NCBI RefSeq assembly: GCF_017329615.1
Contig: NZ_JAFMTW010000018.1
Span: 1 to 64,000 of the forward strand
From: Alicyclobacillus suci
GTDB taxonomy: Bacteria; Bacillota; Bacilli; Alicyclobacillales; Alicyclobacillaceae
Direction: 5' to 3'
Length of the DNA: 64,000 nucleotides
The position numbers and the translations under genes are program-made. Positions within the stretch are counted from its first letter, which is position 1. Each line of letters opens with the position of its first letter. Positions 16,030-24,683 of this stretch are shown here, piece after piece. The notes beneath the pieces were generated by a model that worked only from the letters and a program-made list of their open reading frames with translations, did not search any database and was not told the origin of the DNA.

Positions 16030-16734
16030 TTAGGCACGTTGAATCATTTCTTCGTGCAGTTGTGCATACATCAGCGCTTCCGACTTCGCAATTTTCAATC
16101 CGACTTGAAACATCACATCGAGCTCTTTGGGCGCTTTGAACTGCACGAGTATATCTTTGCACAACTGATAGTGCCGTGGTTCGTGTTCGTCTGCATGCAC
16201 GTCCCAGAATAACAGGTTGGGCGCACCATAGTTCGGATGCCTGAGTCCGTTTGCGATATCGCCCATCACAGTGCCTGCAAACATTTCCGATCCCAATCCT
16301 ACGGCAGCCATGGCTTCCAACGGCGTGGCCTCCCGGAAGAATTTGATGAAGGTGTCGATGGCGTTGCGAACTGCAATAGACATTGGTTGTGTCGGAATGC
16401 CACGATGGTCAAGCTGGACATCAGGATATACGGACAAGAGAAAACTCTTGTACAACTGTTCGTGTGATTTGCCTTCTTCACCGCGTCCAGCTTCGTCCCA
16501 AAGGTTGTCGGCGAGCGGTACCCACCATGTGTCAAGTGGTTCCATGGCCGAGATAGCTGCACCCAAAACGCGTGGGAAGTGGCGACTGTAGTACGAATAT
16601 TGAACAGCAAAGTACTGAATTTGAGGAATGGTGTAGCCTCCGTCTCTTAATGTACTAAGAAACACACCGTTTAAAAATTCCTCTTCAACCACCCGGTTGA
16701 TGGCTGCTTCGACATCGCTGTATTGACTGAACAC
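16030..16734 (-). CDS. iron-containing redox enzyme family (TENA/PqqC-like, HDO fold)
   Basis: 234-residue all-helical protein of the heme-oxygenase-like fold. A likely dimetal site is made by Glu and His in NLWDEAGRGEEGKSHEQLY (residues about 76-95) and Asp/His in FWDVHADEHEPRHYQL (about 177-192). Other members, such as CADD, UndA and SznF-type domains, use O2 at a di-iron site. No partner gene reveals the substrate here. The GTG start has a strong GAGGAGG 7 bases upstream. It is a monocistronic minus-strand unit. Confidence 0.78.
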   Translation of the reverse strand: MFSQYSDVEAAINRVVEEEFLNGVFLSTLRDGGYTIPQIQYFAVQYSYYSRHFPRVLGAAISAMEPLDTWWVPLADNLWDEAGRGEEGKSHEQLYKSFLLSVYPDVQLDHRGIPTQPMSIAVRNAIDTFIKFFREATPLEAMAAVGLGSEMFAGTVMGDIANGLRHPNYGAPNLLFWDVHADEHEPRHYQLCKDILVQFKAPKELDVMFQVGLKIAKSEALMYAQLHEEMIQRA

Positions 16735-16903
16735 AATAATTCCTCCTCAAAAAACTAGCGAATCTAGTGTAACAAAATATCAACCGGAAAGTTGCGGCGC
16801 AATAGCGAAATAAAAACAAATCATGTAGTAAAGTGGGGCACTGTTCAGTACCGGAAGTGCAGAATTTATGTGAATGTGGTATATTATGGGGTGTCCACAT
16901 CGT

Positions 16904-16977
16904 GCGGGTGTAGTTCAATGGTAGAACTCCAGCCTTCCAAGCTGGTAGCGTGGGTTCGATTCCCATCACCCGCTCCA
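16904..16977 (+). tRNA. tRNA-Gly (TCC anticodon)
   Basis: Acceptor GCGGGTG/CACCCGC, D-arm TAGTTCAATGGTAGAAC, anticodon arm CCAGCCTTCCAAGCTGG with anticodon TCC, T-arm GTGGGTTCGATTCCCAT and an encoded CCA. It reads GGA codons. Confidence 0.95.
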
Positions 16978-16992
16978 TAGTAAAAGAAGTGA

Positions 16993-17028
16993 CGCGCCTC
17001 AATTTTAGTGAGGCGTTTTTCTTTTTGT
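16993..17028 (+). terminator. intrinsic terminator after tRNA-Gly
   Basis: CGCCTCA/TGAGGCG stem followed by TTTTTCTTTTT. Confidence 0.88.
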
Positions 17029-17095
17029 GGCAACAAAGTTGCTCTGTGAAGTTACAAAGGGTGTGTCATTCGTCAACTTTGGAGAGGTCGACTTT

Positions 17096-17109
17096 TGAAA
17101 GCGCTTGAC
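17096..17109 (+). promoter_or_regulatory. cre-like site (CcpA)
   Basis: TGAAAGCGCTTGAC matches most of the palindromic cre consensus and overlaps the -35 box of the IclR gene promoter. Catabolite repression is the likely effect. Confidence 0.5.
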
Positions 17110-17132
17110 TATTGATGAACTCCTGTGATAAT
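17105..17132 (+). promoter_or_regulatory. promoter of the IclR/monooxygenase operon
   Basis: TTGACT at 17105-17110 and GATAAT at 17127-17132 with a 16-base spacer. Confidence 0.6.
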
Positions 17133-17149
17133 TTGAACGTAGAGTTTAT

Positions 17150-17172
17150 GGTGTTAACGTAAAGTTAACACC
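17150..17172 (+). promoter_or_regulatory. inverted-repeat operator, probably for IclR
   Basis: Perfect GGTGTTAAC-5-GTTAACACC palindrome just downstream of the -10 box and before the IclR gene. A sister site with the core TTAAC-5-GTTAA lies at 28544-28562. Autoregulation by the IclR protein is the simplest reading. Confidence 0.65.
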
Positions 17173-17205
17173 GCGAAATCTATGGTGGATGTGGGGGAAT
17201 GTGTT

Positions 17206-17994
17206 GTGAGTGAAGAGGATGAAAAGAGTCGCCGCATTCAATCCGTTGAAGTTGGGTTTGGCATATTGCGGACCATTGCGGACCATAAACATCCAATGAC
17301 ACTCGGTGAGTTGGCGAATGCTACTGGTTTGTTCAAAAGTCAATTGTACCGCTATTTAAATTCGTTTGTTCATCTAGGAGTATTGATTCGTTATGACGAC
17401 GAAACGCCGAAATGGTCGCTTGGACCAGAGTTAATTGCGTTGGGAGGGGCTGCATTCGACGGAATTGACATTGCGAAGCAAGCAGCACCGCTGTTGATTG
17501 ATCTTCGCAATCAAATTAATGAAACTGTAGCGCTTAGCATCTGGAGGGAACGTGGACCGTTTTTTCTGCGCTGGGAGAAGAGCAACAAGCTCATTAATGT
17601 CGGCGTTGACACGGGGTCCTATGTACCACTGTTCTCTGCCACCGGTAAAATATTCCGCGCATTTATGCCGGTTGAGATCACTGACCCGTTCTACAATGAA
17701 CTCGTGTCTCAGGATATGATCCACCCAGAAACGTACGACGCAGATATTGAAGAGATTCGGAGGACTCACTTGTCTGTAACGGAGAGCAGTTTGAATTCGG
17801 GAACGACTGCTATCAGTACACCAATTTTTGACTCGTCTGGACAACTAGCGGGGGCACTAAGCGTGATTGGCGTTCGAGGGGAGCTTGATGTGTCTATGGA
17901 GGCGTCAGCCGCACAGCATCTTCTGAAAACTGCGAGAGAGATTTCCTATCGAATGGGTTATCGCGGCGGTCGGTCGGCACAGGTAATTGGATGA
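17206..17994 (+). CDS. IclR family transcriptional regulator
   Basis: 262-residue regulator. The N-terminal winged helix-turn-helix covers about residues 10-75 (VEVGFGILRTIAD, MTLGELANATGLFKSQLYRYL). The C-terminal effector domain contains VALSIWRERGPFF, SATGKIFRAF and TAISTPIFDSSGQLAGALSV. GTG at 17206 is preferred over the ATG at 17182 because GTGGGGGAA precedes it at good spacing. IclR proteins often control aromatic-acid pathways, and the next gene is an FAD monooxygenase. A decayed copy of the same type lies near 19600. Confidence 0.88.
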   Translation: MSEEDEKSRRIQSVEVGFGILRTIADHKHPMTLGELANATGLFKSQLYRYLNSFVHLGVLIRYDDETPKWSLGPELIALGGAAFDGIDIAKQAAPLLIDLRNQINETVALSIWRERGPFFLRWEKSNKLINVGVDTGSYVPLFSATGKIFRAFMPVEITDPFYNELVSQDMIHPETYDADIEEIRRTHLSVTESSLNSGTTAISTPIFDSSGQLAGALSVIGVRGELDVSMEASAAQHLLKTAREISYRMGYRGGRSAQVIG

Positions 17995-18031
17995 GAATCG
18001 TGATGAGCGATTAGGGTTGGGGGGACGCATC

Positions 18032-19255
18032 ATGTTGAGCGAACAAGTGATTATCGCCGGAGCAGGGCCAGTTGGACTGACAGTTGCGGAAATTTTGTCT
18101 CAGAAAGGTATTTCTGTAGTGGTCTTAGAGAAGGACGACCTGCCAGGGAAAGAATGGCGAGCGTCAACCTTCCACTCCGCGACGATGGAACTCCTAGAAC
18201 CATTTGGTATTGCTGATGAACTCTTGAAAGTTGGACTGAAAGCTGATCGGATTCAATACCGTGATCGCCAGACTGGTTTGTACGCTGAGTTTGATTGCAA
18301 TCTGTTGTCGAATGACACAAAGTATCCATTCCGCCTGCAATGTCCGCAATCGACGTATGTGAGAATTGTCTACGACCGGGTGAAACAGCGTGATAGCATC
18401 GATGTCCGCTTTCATACAAAGGTGGTCAGCTTCGAACAGGATGACGATGGTGTGACCGTGACTGTGGAAGGGCCAGAAGGTGAGTATACCTTGCGCGGCG
18501 CGTTCTTACTGGGGGCGGATGGCGCACGTAGTACAGTGCGGCATCAACTGGGTGTTAAGTTTGAAGGATATACGCTGGAGGAGCGGTTTTTACTTGTTGG
18601 CACTTCGAAACCATTCGACATTTACCTCAAGGACATCGCCTATGTAAATTACGTATCTGATCCGGACGAATTTCTGTTCATTTTACGCGTGCCAGATGCC
18701 TGGAGGTTACTGTGGCCGGTGCCGCCGTCTGTTCCGGATGACGTTGCACTGGATGAAGCGTATATCCAGTCCAAATTTCAGGCCGCACTTCATACGTCAG
18801 ATACATTTCCAATTATTGAACACATGATTTATCGCGTTCACCAGCGGGTGTCTGAGAAGTTCTATCGCGGTCGTGTCATACTGCTTGGCGACGCGGCACA
18901 CGTCAATAGTCCACTTGGTGGGTTGGGATTGAACAGTGGGATTCACGACGCGGTAGATTTGAGCCATCGATTACTTCGAATTTTTGAATCCGACGGAGAG
19001 AATATCGTACCCGAACTGGAGACTTACGCGAACGTACGGCGTGCGGTTGCAGTCAATTATGTGAGGAGCATCAGTGAAAAAAACACGAAAGTCATGACGG
19101 AGAAAAATGAAGAGGATCGCCTTCGGCTACAGCGAGAGATGGCAGAAATAGCAGCTGATCCCGAACGTGCGTACAAGTGGCTGTTGAATTCGTCTCTCCT
19201 GTTGAGTGTACGGGAACAGGGGATTGGCGAACGACCATCCGCATCCCACGTATAA
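18032..19255 (+). CDS. FAD-dependent aromatic monooxygenase
   Basis: 407-residue flavoprotein hydroxylase of the PheA/TfdB group. FAD motifs are complete: VIIAGAGPVGLTVAEIL at the N-terminus, the DG motif in GADGARSTVR, and GDAAHVNSPLGGLGLNSGIHDA for the ribityl-binding site. The family uses NAD(P)H and O2 to hydroxylate phenols or hydroxybenzoates. The ATG is preceded by GGTTGGGGGGA; the longer frame overlaps the IclR gene. With a gentisate-dioxygenase-like cupin downstream, conversion of a hydroxybenzoate to a ring-cleavage substrate is likely. The exact substrate is not readable from sequence. Confidence 0.87.
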   Translation: MLSEQVIIAGAGPVGLTVAEILSQKGISVVVLEKDDLPGKEWRASTFHSATMELLEPFGIADELLKVGLKADRIQYRDRQTGLYAEFDCNLLSNDTKYPFRLQCPQSTYVRIVYDRVKQRDSIDVRFHTKVVSFEQDDDGVTVTVEGPEGEYTLRGAFLLGADGARSTVRHQLGVKFEGYTLEERFLLVGTSKPFDIYLKDIAYVNYVSDPDEFLFILRVPDAWRLLWPVPPSVPDDVALDEAYIQSKFQAALHTSDTFPIIEHMIYRVHQRVSEKFYRGRVILLGDAAHVNSPLGGLGLNSGIHDAVDLSHRLLRIFESDGENIVPELETYANVRRAVAVNYVRSISEKNTKVMTEKNEEDRLRLQREMAEIAADPERAYKWLLNSSLLLSVREQGIGERPSASHV

Positions 19256-19597
19256 GCGCCAGCATGACTAACATGCCATGCGTTTGTGTTCGAAGGTTCT
19301 GTTTTGATGATGACGATGCGAATAAGCAGTCGCATGGTTTGACGGCTGACGCCAATTCTTAGTTCAGGAAAGGTGGTGGTGATTAATAAAAACGATTGGA
19401 GTAGCCAGTCTGTTTGTTCAGAATCTTTATGACCAGTTGGTGAAAATCTCGCGGTTTGCTGAAGCGTTGCCGATTTACTAGCGGCAAAGTGAATGGAACC
19501 GGATTATCGCCCAAATACTGGTCTCGGCGACTAAAGCTAAATACTGCTTTTGTGCGGTGTGTAACGTGTGCGGCTGTCGGCAGCATGGCATATGGAT
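19256..19597. other. gap without an intact gene
   Basis: Only short shadow frames on both strands; no ribosome site, hairpin or promoter stands out. Given the pseudogene that follows, it is probably more decayed coding sequence, but I cannot assign it. Confidence 0.4.
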
Positions 19598-19912
19598 GGG
19601 GGAAGATTCAAAACAATTGAAAACAGGGTTTGGCGTCCCAAAACTTGTTTACATTTTTAAACACATTTGTGGATTTAGGGGTGCTGACGCGCCAAGATGG
19701 TGACACACCACGCTGGTCATTGCGGCTAGAGCTGATTGGCCTAAGGAAGAATGGATGCGGAGATGTATGGAAAATACATTATTAGGGTGCGTGAGGAAGG
19801 ATTTTCAGTGACCTAAAGCAGTTTGGTCGACGGTGTCGCTTCATTGTGTGTGCCTATCTATGGGCCGTCGCTGAAATCTCCACGCAACTCGGATATCACC
19901 TGGGGTTATCAA
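19598..19912 (+). pseudogene. decayed IclR-family regulator gene
   Basis: Fragments parallel the intact IclR protein at 17206. LFTFLNTFVDLGVLTRQDGD and TPRWSLRLELIGL line up with LYRYLNSFVHLGVLIRYDDE and TPKWSLGPELIAL. Further on, AVAEISTQLGYHLG matches the C-terminal TAREISYRMGY region. The middle effector domain is missing and the frames are broken by stops. It is a deletion-ridden second regulator, either a duplication or a paralog acquired with the island. No working protein is possible. Confidence 0.75.
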
Positions 19913-19992
19913 AATGAGTATATCAACAGACACAATAGATACAACCGGAGTAGTGATGTTTCTAATCGAAGTATATGGGAAGGGTGGAAAAG

Positions 19993-21366
19993 GTGAGTGA
20001 GCAAAGTGATGCGGTCATTTCAAGATTAGAGAGGGTGCCTATTTATGGATTCCACAGAAAATTGATTGCCAAGTTGGGGATGGCGACGTTTTTTGACTCT
20101 TATGATAATTTGGCTCTTTCAGTCGTATTGGTTGTCATTCTGGAGTCATTTCACGTCAGTTTGGCGAACGCTGGATTTCTTGCTGGTATTGCTTATATTG
20201 GTCAGTTTGTTGGTGCATTGTTATTTGGTTATTTAAGTGAAAAGATAGGTCGCAAAAAGGCTTTGTTAACTAGTATGTTTTTATTTGGAATATTCAGTCT
20301 TGTGGCCGCCTTAGCATGGAGTTTCCAGAGTCTGGTTTGGTTTAGGCTGTTGGAGGGTGTCGGCCTTGGTGGAGAAGTGCCGATTGCTGGAGCATTGGTG
20401 AATGAATATATGGTGGGAAAACAGCGTGGGAGATATGTAACGATTTATGAGACGTTTTTTACCTGGGGTTTGTTCCTTACTCCGCTGATTGGGTACGTCG
20501 TATTAGGCGCATTCGGTTCTCTTGTTGGATGGAGAGTTTTATTCGGAATCGGGGCCATTCCAGCCGTCTATGCGTTGATTGCTTTTAAGTTTATCCCGGA
20601 ATCAGTCAGGTGGTTGACGCAACGAGGAAAAATAGACAAAGCAAATCGGATTGTCGACCAATTGGAAACCGAAGTTACTTCACTTGGAATAGAACTCCCG
20701 GACCCTGAACTGAAAGTAAATGTGCAATCTCTGCATACAAGGTTCCTGGAGTTGTTTTCTAAGGACTATCGACGGCGAACAGCATTATGTTGGATTCAAT
20801 GGTTTATGTGCTATTTCATTATGTATGGATATACTGTTTGGCTGCCCAGTCTTTACGAAAAAGTGGGGCATCTGTCTACGGGCAAGAGCTTGCTTTTAAC
20901 GACGGTGACAGGGCTGATTAACCTTGTTGAATCCTATGTAATCGCTTATCTTCTCGATCGCGTCGGTAGAAAACCTATCTTTATCATAGGATTCGTTGTG
21001 GTTGTCATTGGCGGTGTTCTTGGTTTTGTGGAACTGAACTTCTTGCATGCTTCGGGATGGGTGGCCTTATTTATCGCGGCGATTTTGATGTTGCTTGGGT
21101 CTGGAGCGAGTTCTGTAGGTGTTTACACGTATACGCCGGAGTTGTATCCGACACGGATGCGTGGCTGGGGGACATCCACGGCCAGTAGTCTTTGCCGAAT
21201 TGCAAGTTTCATTGCGCCAACGCTGGTCGGTTGGATTCTTGGAAAGGGAATGGGCGTCGGTACGGTGTTCCTGATGTTTGCTTTAGCTGGCCTCATCGGC
21301 GCTATTGCGATAGCGACGCTTGGCATAGAAACAAAGGGTAGGGCACTAGAAGAAATTGCCCAATAA
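19993..21366 (+). CDS. MFS transporter, aromatic/organic acid type
   Basis: 457-residue twelve-helix permease. MFS signatures are GYLSEKIGRKKALL after helix 2, RLLEGVGLGGEVPIAGALVNEY in helix 4 and DRVGRKPIF after helix 8. The start TFFDSYDNLALSVVL resembles the D-x-YD motif of proton-coupled acid carriers. GTG at 19993 follows GGGAAGGGTGG; an ATG at 19975 is possible. It begins a run of closely spaced plus-strand catabolic genes (next gene 24 bases on), so it is the likely importer of their substrate. Confidence 0.85.
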   Translation: MSEQSDAVISRLERVPIYGFHRKLIAKLGMATFFDSYDNLALSVVLVVILESFHVSLANAGFLAGIAYIGQFVGALLFGYLSEKIGRKKALLTSMFLFGIFSLVAALAWSFQSLVWFRLLEGVGLGGEVPIAGALVNEYMVGKQRGRYVTIYETFFTWGLFLTPLIGYVVLGAFGSLVGWRVLFGIGAIPAVYALIAFKFIPESVRWLTQRGKIDKANRIVDQLETEVTSLGIELPDPELKVNVQSLHTRFLELFSKDYRRRTALCWIQWFMCYFIMYGYTVWLPSLYEKVGHLSTGKSLLLTTVTGLINLVESYVIAYLLDRVGRKPIFIIGFVVVVIGGVLGFVELNFLHASGWVALFIAAILMLLGSGASSVGVYTYTPELYPTRMRGWGTSTASSLCRIASFIAPTLVGWILGKGMGVGTVFLMFALAGLIGAIAIATLGIETKGRALEEIAQ

Positions 21367-21390
21367 CATGATGATACGGAGGTTTTTCAA

Positions 21391-22413
21391 ATGAACAAAG
21401 ACTGGCATGATGGTAGATTTCATCGTTATTTTACAGCTGCGGTAACGCCTTTTAAAGAGGGTGGCTACGATATCGATGAGGAGGGTTTGAGGAAACTGCT
21501 GCGTTACTTTACACAACCGCAGTATGTGGAGGCTGGTATAGGCATCATTATCAATCCTGAAGCAGGCGAACTGTTCTATATGTCTCGTGCGGAGAAACGT
21601 CGTGCAGTACAAATTGCGGTTGAAGAGGTGGGCGGCAAGGTCCCGTTATTTGCTGGAGCCATAGACTTGCGCACTGAGGACACGGTTCAGGTGGCCAAAG
21701 ACGCCAAGGAAGAGGGTGTAGATGGCATTTTCCTCATGCCGCCTATTGGCACGGCAGATCTGACCACGTCTTGGAATGCTGAAAAGTATCCTGAAGTTTG
21801 GGTGGAATTGGCTAAGGCCATTGATACGGAAGTGGATTTGCCAATGATTGCGCATCCAGTGGCCAATTTCAATGCGAATTATGGAATTGGGGTTCCGCTT
21901 CCAGCAGTGAAGAAGATGTGTGAAGGGATACAGAATATTGTGGGATGGAAGATGATATATACTTGGGAGGCTTGGAAACGGGTAGCGAAGTATCTTCGTT
22001 CCTTAGAAAACAATGTTGCGGTACTGGCGTCGTCGGCGCGGGCTTTTCATGAAGGACTTGCGTGTGACTTAATGGATGGAACGGTATCAGGCTCATTTAA
22101 TTATGCTTTAGAACCCATGATGGAACATATCAAAGCGTTTCAAGAACATGATTTTTATAAGGCGAAGGCGATATGGCAAGCTGGGTTAAGCGATTTGCAC
22201 GCTTATGTGTATGAAGAACATGCGCGTCTGCACACTCGCTATAAGACAGCTGTATGGATTAGAGGATTGATATCACATCCATTTATGCGTCCACCAATGA
22301 CAAAACCGAAGAAGATAGAGGCAATTACATTAAGGAATTTGCTACAGGCCGCAGGTCTATCCGTTATTGGACAAGAAGAATTCGACGAAGTGTTAGCCAA
22401 ATTACTTGATTGA
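21391..22413 (+). CDS. dihydrodipicolinate synthase/N-acetylneuraminate lyase family protein
   Basis: 340-residue TIM-barrel aldolase or hydratase-aldolase. The Schiff-base Lys lies in NIVGWKMIYTWEAW near residue 186. The active-site loop GIIINPEAGELFYMSRAEK matches the GTTGE region of DapA-like proteins. ACGGAGG precedes the ATG. The family includes hydratase-aldolases of aromatic pathways (NahE type) as well as sugar-acid aldolases. Inside this operon, an aldolase or dehydratase acting on a ring-cleavage product is likely; that is inference. Confidence 0.82.
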   Translation: MNKDWHDGRFHRYFTAAVTPFKEGGYDIDEEGLRKLLRYFTQPQYVEAGIGIIINPEAGELFYMSRAEKRRAVQIAVEEVGGKVPLFAGAIDLRTEDTVQVAKDAKEEGVDGIFLMPPIGTADLTTSWNAEKYPEVWVELAKAIDTEVDLPMIAHPVANFNANYGIGVPLPAVKKMCEGIQNIVGWKMIYTWEAWKRVAKYLRSLENNVAVLASSARAFHEGLACDLMDGTVSGSFNYALEPMMEHIKAFQEHDFYKAKAIWQAGLSDLHAYVYEEHARLHTRYKTAVWIRGLISHPFMRPPMTKPKKIEAITLRNLLQAAGLSVIGQEEFDEVLAKLLD

Positions 22414-22486
22414 TTTCTCTCACCATTATGAATTGTCCTGTTTATACATTGAATTGTATGAGACTTACGGATGCGGAGGGCACCAG

Positions 22487-23326
22487 ATGAAAATCGCGCT
22501 GTTTGATGATTACAAAGTTGGTGTTGTCAAGGGAGACGGAATTGTTGATGTGAGTGAAATCGTCGGATGGGACAGTGCGCAACCGCAGGCGTCGTTGGTT
22601 TCCCTGATGTCGCGATACGGCCATTTGCAAAGCGTCATTGAAGAAGGAATATCGGATGCTCGTATCATTCCGCTTCAAGCTGTCAGATTACGAGCATCTG
22701 TGCCCTACCCGTCGAAAATTGTGGCGGCTCCCGTCAACTATTATCTGCATCAGGATGAAATGAACGTTCAGTTTAATAATGCGCAGTATACCGTTGAGAA
22801 TCTTGGTTTCTTTTTGAAGGCACCTTCTTCCATCATCGGACCTGGTGATACGGTGTTGTTACCATTTCGTGACAGACGAACGGATCATGAAGCAGAAATT
22901 GCGTTTGTCGTTGGACGAGATGCGAAGGATGTTCCAGCGTCGGAGGCGTCGAAGTATATTTTTGGCTATTTTGCTTTGATGGATATCACTGTGCGTGGTA
23001 AGGAGGATAGACCATGGCGGAAGTCGTTTGATACGTTTACGCCAATCGGTCCGTGGATTGTTACGGCAGACGAAATGGGGAACCCAAATGAGGTTGACCT
23101 GAAGCTGTGGGTGAATGACGAACTTCGTCAAGCAACGAATACACGGACGATGATTTATGACTGTTATAAGTTTTTTGAAGCTGCATCCAGTGTCATGACG
23201 CTACGGGCCGGTGATATCATCACGACGGGTACCCCTGAGGGAGTGGGGCCGATTGTGGATGGTGATACAGTGCGCATCTGGATTGAACGCATCGGAGAAT
23301 TTTCCGTCCATGTAGCTTATAAGTAA
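22487..23326 (+). CDS. FAH family hydrolase (fumarylpyruvate hydrolase-like)
   Basis: 279-residue enzyme of the fumarylacetoacetate hydrolase superfamily. It shows PSKIVAAPVNYYLHQDE, the metal-binding DHEAEIAFVVG near residue 138, TFTPIGPWIV and IITTGTPEGVGPI. The ATG at 22487 is chosen because GCGGAGGGC precedes it; the frame extends back into the upstream gene. Standing directly before a gentisate 1,2-dioxygenase-like gene, it probably hydrolyses fumaryl- or maleylpyruvate. It is clearly different from the FAH gene at 657. Confidence 0.85.
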   Translation: MKIALFDDYKVGVVKGDGIVDVSEIVGWDSAQPQASLVSLMSRYGHLQSVIEEGISDARIIPLQAVRLRASVPYPSKIVAAPVNYYLHQDEMNVQFNNAQYTVENLGFFLKAPSSIIGPGDTVLLPFRDRRTDHEAEIAFVVGRDAKDVPASEASKYIFGYFALMDITVRGKEDRPWRKSFDTFTPIGPWIVTADEMGNPNEVDLKLWVNDELRQATNTRTMIYDCYKFFEAASSVMTLRAGDIITTGTPEGVGPIVDGDTVRIWIERIGEFSVHVAYK

Positions 23327-23348
23327 GCGCTTAAATAAGGGGCGATGG

Positions 23349-24467
23349 ATGTTGTCTAATCAACAATGGACGAAGGAATTGCAGGACTTTCACGAAGAGT
23401 TGGAAGCGGTCAATCTTGGACCACTGTGGGCGTCGATTTCGGCGTTCAACTCGGTTGAGCCGATTGCAAAGCCGGTACCGTATCTATGGAAAAGAGAACT
23501 CATTGATGACAAACTTGATAAAGCAAAGACATTGCTCGAAGTTGGGGTAGGGTCAGCGGAACGCCGTGCCGTATTTCTGATTAATCCGGGTATGAAGGAT
23601 TTGAAACCGTATGGATGGGGTGGTACTACCCAGACGCTATACGCGGCCGTACAGGCAGTAAATCCTGGTGAGTTAGCACCACCGCATCGCCATACGTCGG
23701 CTGCGCTGCGCTTCGTGATGAAAGGACGCGGCGGGTACGGTACGGTTGACGGTGAACGCATTACCTTTGAACCGGGTGATTATCTAATTACGCCCGATTG
23801 GTCCTGGCATGAACATATCAATGAGGGGGAGGAGCCAGTCATATGGATGGATTGTCTTGATACGCCATTTATCATGGCAATGAATGTATCCTTCACTGAA
23901 TTTTATCCAGAACGTCGGCAGCCGTTGACTGTCCCTGATGACTTTAGTTCGAGACGGTATCAAGGGGGAATGGTGCGGCCGGTGTCTGATCGTCAGCCGA
24001 AAAATATTGCCTTGGGTCGCTATCGGTGGGACCTTACGAAGAAGGCGCTAGATGGACTGAGTGAATTTGATCCAGATCCTGTAGAAGGTTACGCGGTCGA
24101 ATACATCAATCCGTCGACCGGTAGAGACGCGGACGGGCGCCTAGGTGCCTGGATGCAAAAACTGCCGCCGAAATTTCATGGGAGAGCACACCGACATGTG
24201 CACACGAACGTCTACCATGTCTATCAGGGGCGGGGCTATACGGTGATGAATGGTGTTCGTTTCGACTGGTCTGCAGGGGATTTTTTCGCTGTACCTTCCT
24301 GGACTTGGCATGAACATGTGAATCTGTCCGATATACAAGACGCGTATTTGTTTTCTACGAACGACATCCCGATGATGGAGGCGTTTCACTTCGAGCGGCA
24401 AGCGGATTATTTAGAGAACGATGGACACCAGGAAGTAGTGGATGCATTTCAGCCCATTATGCCATGA
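23349..24467 (+). CDS. gentisate 1,2-dioxygenase-like bicupin
   Basis: 372-residue protein with two cupin domains. The first has PPHRHTSAALRFVMKGRG (from about residue 113) and WHEHIN; the second has AHRHVHTNVYHVYQGRG (about 280) and TWHEHVN. Histidines of one or both cupins should hold Fe(II). The layout is that of gentisate, salicylate or 1-hydroxy-2-naphthoate dioxygenases, which cleave the ring next to a carboxylate. AAGGGGCGATGG precedes the ATG. Last gene of the MFS-DapA-FAH-cupin operon, with a terminator behind it. Confidence 0.85.
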   Translation: MLSNQQWTKELQDFHEELEAVNLGPLWASISAFNSVEPIAKPVPYLWKRELIDDKLDKAKTLLEVGVGSAERRAVFLINPGMKDLKPYGWGGTTQTLYAAVQAVNPGELAPPHRHTSAALRFVMKGRGGYGTVDGERITFEPGDYLITPDWSWHEHINEGEEPVIWMDCLDTPFIMAMNVSFTEFYPERRQPLTVPDDFSSRRYQGGMVRPVSDRQPKNIALGRYRWDLTKKALDGLSEFDPDPVEGYAVEYINPSTGRDADGRLGAWMQKLPPKFHGRAHRHVHTNVYHVYQGRGYTVMNGVRFDWSAGDFFAVPSWTWHEHVNLSDIQDAYLFSTNDIPMMEAFHFERQADYLENDGHQEVVDAFQPIMP

Positions 24468-24488
24468 TTGATTTTGTATACGATGGAG

Positions 24489-24530
24489 CACCCGACTGCA
24501 GCATGTGACAGTATTGCAGCCGGGTGTTTT
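24489..24530 (+). terminator. intrinsic terminator after the cupin dioxygenase
   Basis: CACCCG-CTGCA / TGCAG-CGGGTG stem with one mismatch, then TTTT. Confidence 0.7.
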
Positions 24531-24683
24531 CATGTGTATGCATGTCCGTAAGGCCAACATGATACGTTCGAGAAGTCAGGTGTTATGGCAGATACATTTC
24601 CTCTATATATCTTGGCTTTTTGATAGAAAAGTCCGAATTTACAAATAGAAATTGTGTATTTAATATCGATTATAGGGAACGTG

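Noticed and set aside
19383..19586. 67-codon minus-strand frame next to the decayed IclR gene
   Set aside because: Considered as a transposase fragment, but no family motif or ribosome site supports it.
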